From: Megaustenia siamemsis
Lineage: Eukaryota > Mollusca > Gastropoda > Stylommatophora > Ariophantidae
NCBI GenBank assembly: GCA_032433765.1
Contig: JAVIAB010000049.1
Span: 23,742,147 to 23,806,146, forward strand
Direction of reading: 5' to 3'
DNA length: 64,000 bases
Part shown: in pieces, positions 56,046 through 64,000 of the stretch
Layout: each line of letters opens with the position of its first letter
Numbering within the stretch: the first letter of the stretch is position 1
Position numbers and translations under genes: made by a program
Notes under the pieces: generated by a model
What the model was told of the DNA's origin: nothing
What the model saw: the letters and a program-made list of their open reading frames with translations, nothing else
Database searches by the model: none

Positions 56046-59000
56046 GGTCCTCCTGGCATAAACTTAACTCTCCTCTACCTGTGCTCCTCCTGGCATAAAC
56101 TTAACTCTCCTCTACCTGTGCTCCTCCTGGCATAAACTTAACTCTCCTCTACCTGTGCTCCTCCTGGCATCAACTTAACTCTCCTCTACCTGTGGTCCTC
56201 CTGGCATAAACTTAACTCTCCTCTACCTGTGGTCCTCCTGGCATAAACTTAACTCTCCTCTACATGTGCTCCTCCTGGCATAAACTTAACTCTCCTCTAC
56301 ATGTGCTCCTCCTGGCATAAACTTAACTCTCCTCTACCTGCGGTCCTCCCTCCTATCATCAACTTAACTCTCCTCTACATGTGCTCCTCCTGGCATCAAC
56401 TTAACTCTCCTCTACATGTGCTCCTCCTGGCATCAACTTAACTCTCCTCTACATGTGCTCCTCCTGGCATCAACATAACTCTCCTCTACCTGCGGTCCTC
56501 CTGGCATCAACTTAACTCACCTCTACCTGTGCTCCTCCTGGCATCAACTTATCTCACCTCTACATGTGCTCCTCCTGGCATCAACTTAACTCTCCTCTAC
56601 ATGTGCTCCTTCTGGCATCAACTTAACTCTCCTCTACATGTGCTCCTCCTGGCATCAACATAACTCTCCTCTACCTGCGGTCCTCCTGGCATCAACTTAA
56701 CTCACCTCTACCTGTGCTCCTCCTGGCATCAACTTATCTCACCTCTACATGTGCTCCTCCTGGCATCAACTTAACTCTCCTCTACCTGTGCTCCTCCTGG
56801 CATCAACTTAACTCTCCTCTACCTGTGCTCCTCCTGGCATCAACTTAACTCTCCTCTACCTGTGCTCCTCCTGGCATCAACTTAACTCTCCTCTACCTGT
56901 GATCCTCCTGTCATCAACTTAACTCTCCTCTACCTGCGGTCCTCCTGGCATCAACTTAACTCTCCTCTACCTGTGCTCCTCCTGGCATCAACTTAACTCT
57001 CCTCTACCTGTGATCCTCCTGTCATCAACTTAACTCTCCTCTACCTGTGCTCCTCCTGGCATCAACTTAACTCTCCTCTACCTGCTGTCCTCCTGGCATC
57101 AACTTAACTCTCCTCTACCTGTGCTCCTCCCTCCTATCATCAACTTAACTCTCCTCTACCTGTGCTCCTCCTGGCATATACTTAACTCTCCTCTACCTGT
57201 GGTCCTCCTGGCATCAACTTAACTCTCCTCTAGCTGCGGTCCTCCTATCATCAACTTAACTCTCCTCTACCTGCGGTCCTCCTGGCATCAACTTAACTCT
57301 CCTCTAGCTGTGGTCCTCCTGGCATCAACTTAACTTTTCTCTGCCTGCGGTCCTCCTATCATCAACTTAACTCTCCTCTACCTGCGGTCCTCCTGGCATC
57401 AACTTAACTCTCCACTACCTGTGCTCCTCCTGGCATCAACTTAACTCTCCTCTAGCTGCGATCCTCCTGTCATCAACTTAACTCTCCTCTACCTTCGGTC
57501 CTCCTGGCATCAACTTAACTCTCCTCTACCTGAGGTCCTCCTGGCATCAACTTAACTCTCCTCTACCTGCGGTCCTCCTGGCATCAACTTAACTCTCCTC
57601 TACCTGCGGTCCTCCTGTCATCAACTTAACTCTCCTCTACCTTCAGTCCTCCTGTCATCAACTTAACTCTCCTCTACCTTCGGTCCTCCTATCATCAACT
57701 TAACTCTCCTCTACCTGCGGTCCTCCTGTCATCAACTTAACTCTCCTCTACCTTCGGTCCTCCTGTCATCAACTTAACTCTCCTCTACCTTCGGTCCTCC
57801 TGGCATCAACTTAACTCTCCTCTACCTGCGGTCCTCCTGTCATCAACTTAACTCTCCTCTACATGTGCTCCTCCTGGCATCAACTTAACTCTCCTCTACC
57901 TGTGATCCTCCTGTTATCAACTTAACTCTCTTCTACCTGTGATCCTCCTGTCATCAACTTAACTCTCCTCTACCTGTGCTCCTCCTGGCATCAACTTAAC
58001 TCTCCTCTACCTGTGGTCCTCCTGGCATCAACTTAACTCTTCTCTGCCTGCGGTCCTCCTGTCATCAACTTAACTCTCCTCTACCTGCAGTCCTCCTGTC
58101 ATCAACCTAACTCTCCTCTACCTGCAGTCCTCCTGGCATCAACTTAACTCTCCTCTGCCTGCGGTCCTCCTATCATCAACTTAACTCTCCTCTGTCTGTG
58201 GTTCTCCTGTCATCAACTTAACTCTCCTCTACCTGTGGTCCTCCTATCACCCACCAACTTAACTCTCCTGTACATGTGCTCCTCCTGGCATAAACTTAAC
58301 TCTCCTATACATGTGCTCCTCCTGTCATCAACTTAACTCTCCTCTACCTGCAGTCCTCCTGGCATCAACTTAACTCTCCTCTGCCTGCGGTCCTCCTATC
58401 ATCAACTTAACTCTCCTCTACCTGCAGTCCTCCTGTCATCAACTTAACTCTCCTCTATCTGTGGTCCTCCTGTCATCAACTTAACTCTACTCTACCTGTG
58501 CTCCTCCTATCATCAACTTAACTCACTTCTACATGTGCTCCTCCTGGCATCAACATAACTCTCCTCTACCTGTGGTCCTCCCTCCTATCATCAACTTAAC
58601 TCACCTCTACATGTGCTCCTCCTGGCATCAACTTAACTCACCTCCACATGTGCTCCTCCTGTCATCAACTTAACTCTCCTCTACCTGCAGTCCTCCTGGC
58701 ATCAACTTAACTCTCCTCTGCCTGCGGTCCTCCTATCATCAACTTAACTCTCCTCTACCAGAACTTAACTCTCCTCTACCAGCGGTCCTCCTGTCATCAA
58801 CTTAACTCTCCTCTACCTGCATCCTCCTGGCATCAACTTAACTCACCTCCACATGTGGTCCTCCTGGCATCAACTTAACTCTCCTCTACCAGCGGTCCTC
58901 CTGTCATCAACTTAACTCTCCTCTACCAGAACTTAACTCTCCTCTACCAGCGGTCCTCCTGTCATCAACTTAACTCTCCTCTACCTGCATCCTCCTGGCA

Positions 59001-59790
59001 TCAACTTAACTCACCTCCACATGTGGTCCTCCTGGCATCAACTTAACTCTCCTCTACCAGCGGTCCTCCTGGCATCAACTTAACTCTCCTCTACCAGCGG
59101 TCCTCCTGTCATCAACTTAACTCTCCTCTACCAGAACTTAACTCTCCTCTACCAGCGGTCCTCCTGTCATCAACTTAACTCTCCTCTACCAGAACTTAAC
59201 TCTCCTCTACCAGCGGTCCTCCTGGCATCAACTTAACTCTCCTCTACCAGAACTTAACTCTCCTCTACCAGCGGTCCTCCTGGCATCAACTTAACTCTCC
59301 TCTACCAGAACTTAACTTTCCTCTACCAGCGGTCCTCCTGGCATCAACTTAACTCTTCTCTACCAGCGGTCCTCCTGTCATCAACTTAACTCTCCTCTAC
59401 CTGCATCCTCCTGGCATCAACTTAACTCACCTCCACATGTGGTCCTCCTGGCATCAACTTAACTCTCCTCTATCAGCGGTCCTCCTGGCATCAACTTAAC
59501 TCTCCTCTACCAGCGGTCCTCCTGGCATCAACTTAACTCTCCTCTACCAGCGGTCCTCCTGTCATCAACTTAACTCTCCTCTACCTGTGGTCCTCCTGGC
59601 ATCAACTTAACTCTCCTCTACCAGCGGTCCTCCTGGCATCAACTTAACTCTCCTCTACCAGCGGTCCTCCTGGCATCAACTTAACTCACCTGTACATGTG
59701 CTCCTCCTGGCATCAACTTAACTCACCTCTGCATGTGCTCCTCCTGGCATCAACTTAACTCTCGTTGTCTTCATGGCATCAACTTAACTT
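56046..59790. repeat. 37-bp minisatellite, about 100 units, in UXS1 intron 5
   Basis: The unit is ctcctcctggcatcaactta then actctcctctacctgtg, period 37 (56051, 56088). Left units read ggcataaac, middle ones ggcatcaac or gtcatcaac. From about 58750 a variant ending ctctaccagcgg and an extra 19-bp step (agaacttaactctcctctacc) spread. The array starts about 30 bp after the exon 5 donor. Confidence 0.96.
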
Positions 59791-60275
59791 TCCTCTAGCT
59801 GTGTTACCTTCCAGCATCCATTGGGGAAAATGGTGCTTGGGTCAAGCTAATGATCTGTACTTTCTCAATCATAGCGAATATTTACTATCACCAATGTTTT
59901 CTTGGTCTGCCCCTCCCCCAATACTTCTGAGTGTTAATGATCTATGAGACATATTGTTATGTCTTGATTTTGTTATCTATCCATCTATCTATCATCCTTT
60001 CGAGCCGAAGAAAGCATATAGGGCAGAAATTCTGGACTCGTGCGTCTCGCCACATGGCTCTGTTTTGGGTGAGCTGCTCAATCTCGGCAAGGGAGCTGAT
60101 GCCTGCTGTTGTTGCCTGGTTGTGGTATATGTCCAAATAATTTGATAGCCTAGATCAAATAACTAACACAAGCACTGCCTGTGAACTCTTGAGATTGTAC
60201 TACAAGATGGCCCCTCAGCTGGTAGAGAAGGACAGTTTCCACGGGGAAGCAAGCCTGCACAACAAGCTGTCAAGA
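59791..60275. other. intronic sequence with a decayed LINE remnant
   Basis: Mostly unique. 60020-60135 resembles 43600-43720 (tctcgccac, ggctctgtt, agggagctgatgcctgctg), which on the minus strand is a decayed LINE C-terminus. Nothing else is recognised. Confidence 0.45.
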
Positions 60276-60555
60276 ATGGGGTACTGGTTGGTCTTGAGGC
60301 AAGACGCCGGCCTCAAGGCAGAGAGGTTGTGGGTTCAAATCCTGACTACACCAGTTGGGATTTTTATTTATGATTTCTCTTTGCAGCAACCACCCCTGGT
60401 CTCAGCATCGAGTCCCGGCTTGAAACGTCAAATACTCATCGACGGAAAAAAATATGAGTACCTCCGAAGACGGAGTTATCTGCCTGTGTGGTGAGGAACC
60501 CCTGTGCACACGACTGCCAGGGAAAAACGGATTAACATGCAATATTAAGTTTCTA
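60276..60555 (+). mobile_element. SINE family 2
   Basis: The head has tactggttggtcttgaggca and gtgggttcaaatcctgac. The body runs through aatatgagtacctccgaag and ctgccagggaaaaacggatt. The best-preserved copy of the family, together with 37222. Confidence 0.82.
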
Positions 60556-60556
60556 G

Positions 60557-61033
60557 AACAAAAAAACTGTCGGGGAACCAGTGAATACATCGAGACAGGT
60601 TGGCGTAGGTGATCATGTCCTTCCACAATCTTCTATCCACCGTGCATCGTATCAGTTCTGTTGTTGACTGTTTTCCATGCCATGACATCAAGCTATCTAG
60701 TATCCTCTCTCTTTGTCCACGATCTCTCTTTCCCACTATTTTGCCAGTTATAACCAAGTGTTCCAACTTTCTTCTTCTCATGATGTGCCCAAAAAATATT
60801 GATTGTTTCTTTCTGTTTATTAGGATCTCCCTTTTTATGTTGGCCTCTTTGAGAATGCCTTCATTTATATTTTTAGCTGTCCAGCAAATTTTCAACATTC
60901 TTCTGAGAAATCCCATCTCTGTGGCCTCTAATCGTCTTTTCATTTGTTTGTCTGCTGTCCATGATTCACTTCCATAGATCAGAATTGTTTCTATATAGCA
61001 CCGATGAACTCTCTTTCTCACTTCTATTGACAT
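60557..61033 (-). pseudogene. LINE-C2 ORF C-terminus
   Basis: The minus-strand frame encodes VRKRVHRCYIETILIYGSES, RRLEATEMGFLRRMLKICWT, IFFGHIMRRRKLEHLVITGK and TVDRRLWKDMITYANLS. This is the longest LINE-C2 copy here. It lacks the usual (GAT)n tail, and its frame runs into the neighbouring SINE end, so its last 15 or so residues are foreign. Confidence 0.85.
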
Positions 61034-61454
61034 TGACTTGTTGTAAACCTACTGGTAGATATCTTATAAAAGTTGGTCGCTGAAGACAAATTATCAACAC
61101 AACTTTTTGTTAATTTTTACATTTCTTTCTCCACGACACTGGCAGCACAGTAAACCATCAGTAATTACAAGAAGATGAAATATCTGTTCAGGACAACAGT
61201 ACCAAACTTCAATATATCAGAACTAGAAAAGAAAACAACACAAGATCTATCAGACAGCGATGACTAAGTGGAGGCAGCATGTAAAATATTGAGATCTGTT
61301 ACTGTCAGGCTGTTATATCAGGATCTGTTATATCAGAACAATATACTGGTGAAACAGACAATGCAAATCCACTTAGGAGGTGCGGTTCCAAATGAGAGAG
61401 GGAAAAGTTGGAACAAACCCTAGTAGGAAGTAAAGACTTGTTGTCTGCTGTACA
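61034..61454. other. intronic sequence without a recognised feature
   Basis: UXS1 intron 5. Short direct repetition (ggatctgttatatcag twice near 61320), nothing else recognised. Confidence 0.45.
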
Positions 61455-61955
61455 TCTAAAACTGACACAAGCATACCTATTTCTTGTGTCCTTTCATTAC
61501 TATTTAACATTGACACAAACATATATATTGTTGTGGGTCCTTGACTGTACCATTTGACATTGACATAAACTTGTCTATTTCTTGTGTCCCACACTTCACC
61601 ATTTGATATAAACTTGTTGATTTCTTGTGTCCCTCATTTCACCATTTGACATTGACATAAAATTATCTATTTCTTGTGTCCCTCACTTCACCATTTGACA
61701 TAAACTTGTCTATTTCTTGTGTCTCTCACTTCACCATTTGACATAAACTTATCTATTTCTTGTGTCCCTCACTTCACCATTTGACATTGACAAACTTGTC
61801 TATTTCTTGTGTCCCTCACTGTACCATTTGACATAAACTTATCTATTTCTTGTGTCTTTCACTGTACCATTTAACATAAACATGTCTATTTCTTGTGTCT
61901 TTCACTGTACCATTTAACATAAACATGTCTATTTCTTGTGTCCATCACTGTATCA
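61455..61955. repeat. minisatellite of about 43 bp next to UXS1 exon 6
   Basis: About 12 units containing cttgtctatttcttgtgtcc, ctcacttcaccatttgacat and aaa, with some length variation (some units carry an extra attgac). It ends about 50 bp before the exon 6 acceptor. The units are T-rich on the sense strand. Confidence 0.9.
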
Positions 61956-62005
61956 TTTAATATTAAAACAAATAATAATGAGACAAATGTTTGTGATCTC
62001 CTCAG

Positions 62006-62110
62006 TTGACCAGATCTACCACTTGGCGTCACCAGCCTCGCCACCCAACTACATGTACAACCCCATCAAGACACTCAAGACCAACACTCTGGGAACCATC
62101 AACATGCTTG
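62006..62110 (+). CDS. UXS1: UXS1 coding exon 6
   Basis: A 105-nt exon between ttgtgatctcctcag and gtcagttc, phase 1 in and 1 out. It encodes V154 to L188 plus one base: [20 protein letters not shown] then [15 protein letters not shown]. The [13 protein letters not shown]...P..TL..N..GT motif is a hallmark of UDP-glucuronate decarboxylases and lies in the NAD/substrate pocket. The donor gtcagt is weaker than the gtaag-type donors of the other exons. The catalytic YxxxK exon is outside the window. Confidence 0.97.
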
Positions 62111-62120
62111 GTCAGTTCTC

Positions 62121-62722
62121 ACTTTTATCTCATGTTTGTGTATGTCAACATTATATCTCATGTTTGTGTATGTCAACATTATATCTCATGTTTGTGTATG
62201 TCAACCTTATATCTCATGTTTGTGTATGTCCACATTATATCTCATGTTTGTGTATGTTCACATTATATCTCATGTTTGTGTATGTCAACCTTATATCTCA
62301 TGTTTGTGTATGTCAACATTATATCTCATGTTTGTGTATGTCCACATTATATCTCATGTTTGTGTATGTTCACATTATATCTCACGTTTGTGTATGTTAA
62401 CATTATATCTCACGTTTGTGTATGTCAACATTATATCTCACGTTTGTGTATGTCAGCATTTTATCGCACGTTTGTGTATGTCAACATCATATCTCACGTT
62501 TGTGTATGTCAACATCATATCTCATGTTTGTGTATGTCAACATCATATCTCATGTTTGTGTATGTCAACATCATATCTCATGTTTGTGTATGTCAACATC
62601 ATATCTCATGTTTGTGTATGTCAACATTATATCTCATGTTTGTGTATGTCAACATTATATCTCATGTTTGTGTATGTCAACATTATATCTCATGTTTGTG
62701 TATGTCAACATTATATCTCATC
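62121..62722. repeat. 28-bp minisatellite abutting the exon 6 donor
   Basis: About 21 units of tctcatgtttgtgtatgtca plus acattata. The first unit begins within about 10-15 bp of the splice donor. Frames of up to 245 codons here are repeat translations (ISHVCVCQH), partly fused to exon 6 in the wrong or read-through frame. Confidence 0.95.
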
Positions 62723-62734
62723 GTCATTTCACTA

Positions 62735-64000
62735 GATCTTTAACATGTGCAACATGTACACTGGGCCTCCAGTTTCTTTTACTGCTGTCCGAGAGGGCTA
62801 GACATCGGATTTCACTAGCGGGAGAGATTTTTTAACATGTGCAACATGTACACTGGACCTCCAGTTTCTTTTGTTGCTGTCCGAGAGGGCTAGACATCGG
62901 ATTTTACTAGCCAGAGAGATCTTTAACATGTGCAACATGTACACTGGACCTCCAGTTTCTTTTGCTGCTGTCCGAGAGGGCTAGACATCAGATTTCACTA
63001 GCCAGAGAGATCTTTAACATGTGCAACATGTACACTGGACCTCCAGTTTCTTTTGCTGCTGTCCGAGAGGGCTAGACATCGGATTTCACTAGCCAGAGAG
63101 ATCTTTAACATGTGCAACATGTACACTGGACCTCCAGTTTCTTTTGCTGCTGTCCGAGAGGGCTAGACATCAGATTTCACTAGCCAGAGAGATCTTTAAC
63201 ATGTGCAACATGTACACTGGACCTCCAGTTTCTTTTGCTGCTGTCCGAGAGGGCTAGACATCGGATTTCACTAGCCAGAGAGATCTTTAACATGTGCAAC
63301 ATGTACACTGGACCTCCAGTTTCTTTTGCTGCTGTCCGAGAGGGCTAGACATCAGATTTCACTAGCCAGAGAGATCTTTAACATGTGCAACATGTACACT
63401 GGACCTCCAGTTTCTTTTGCTGTTGTCCGAGAGGGCTAGACATCAGATTTCACTAGCCAGAGAGATCTTTAACATGTGCAACATGTACACTGGACCTCCA
63501 GTTTCTTTTGCTGCTGTCCGAGAGGGCTAGACATCGGATTTCACTAGCCAGAGAGATCTTTAACATGTGCAACATGTACACTGGACCTCCAGTTTCTTTT
63601 GCTGTTGTCCGAGAGGGCTAGACATCAGATTTCACTAGCCAGAGAGATCTTTAACATGTGCAACATGTACACTGGACCTCCAGTTTCTTTTGCTGTTGTC
63701 CGAGAGGGCTAGACATCAGATTTCACTAGCCAGAGAGATCTTTAACATGTGCAACATGTACACTGGACCTCCAGTTTCTTTTGCTGCTGTCCGAGAGGGC
63801 TAGACATCGGATTTCACTAGCCAGAGAGATCTTTAACATGTGCAACATGTACACTGGACCTCCAGTTTCTTTTGCTGTTGTCCGAGAGGGCTAGACATCA
63901 GATTTCACTAGCCAGAGAGATCTTTAACATGTGCAACATGTACACTGGACCTCCAGTTTCTTTTGCTGTTGTCCGAGAGGGCTAGACATCAGATTTCACT
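62735..64000. repeat. 91-bp tandem array derived from SINE family 3, continues past the window
   Basis: Almost 14 units of gatctttaacatgtgcaaca, tgtacactggacctccagtt, tcttttgctgctgtccgaga, gggctagacatcagatttca and ctagccagaga. Period 91 (62921, 63012). Units are nearly identical, differing at catcAga/catcGga and ctgCtg/ctgTtg. The unit matches single-copy SINE family 3 sequence at 45871-45975. Confidence 0.95.

Noticed and set aside
62006..62835. 245-residue and related frames across 62006-62835
   Set aside because: One frame overlaps exon 6 out of the UXS1 frame, then reads the 28-bp array. Only the 105-nt exon is real coding sequence.

Overview
This is animal (metazoan) nuclear DNA. It has GT-AG introns, tRNA-derived SINEs, 5'-truncated non-LTR retrotransposons (LINEs), a Penelope-like element and very many tandem repeats. 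The only host gene I can support is UXS1 (UDP-glucuronate decarboxylase, makes UDP-xylose). An invertebrate such as a mollusc or another lophotrochozoan is a reasonable guess from the repeat style, but the sequence does not prove it.

Layout. 1-5059: SINE, LINE and Penelope fragments among short minisatellites. 5060-29033: one satellite array of about 24 kb, with a 44-bp unit in about 545 copies and a higher-order structure. 29034-39439: LINE copies with target-site duplications, a foldback element, a 3.8-kb ATC-rich minisatellite that is open in three frames, and a 1-kb pyrimidine-rich array. 39440-62110: the first six recognised exons of UXS1 on the + strand, spread over 22.7 kb. 62111-64000: two arrays in the next UXS1 intron; the window ends inside the second.

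UXS1 was rebuilt by joining exons at splice sites: 39462-39570 (from ATG), 42007-42052, 45395-45460, 52484-52541, 55833-56013 and 62006-62110. All five junctions keep phase. The result is 188 codons plus one base: a type II membrane anchor, a short coiled-coil stem, the conserved entry to the SDR domain and the GxxGxxG NAD-binding loop. The catalytic YxxxK exons lie beyond the right edge. An acceptor-like site just before the start codon suggests a further non-coding 5' exon upstream.

The main theme is tandem-repeat birth. Several minisatellites are amplified pieces of transposable elements: the 3' end of a LINE at 49233-49845, SINE heads or bodies at 40725-40970, 41685-41833, 46805-47305 and 62738-64000, and probably a LINE C-terminus at 44446-45085. 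Others start at or beside UXS1 splice sites, and two intronic arrays carry splice-site-like motifs in every unit. A near-palindromic inverted repeat of about 0.9 kb just upstream of exon 5 should fold the pre-mRNA into a long hairpin. I found no bacterial-type system, CRISPR array, rRNA gene or convincing functional tRNA gene.
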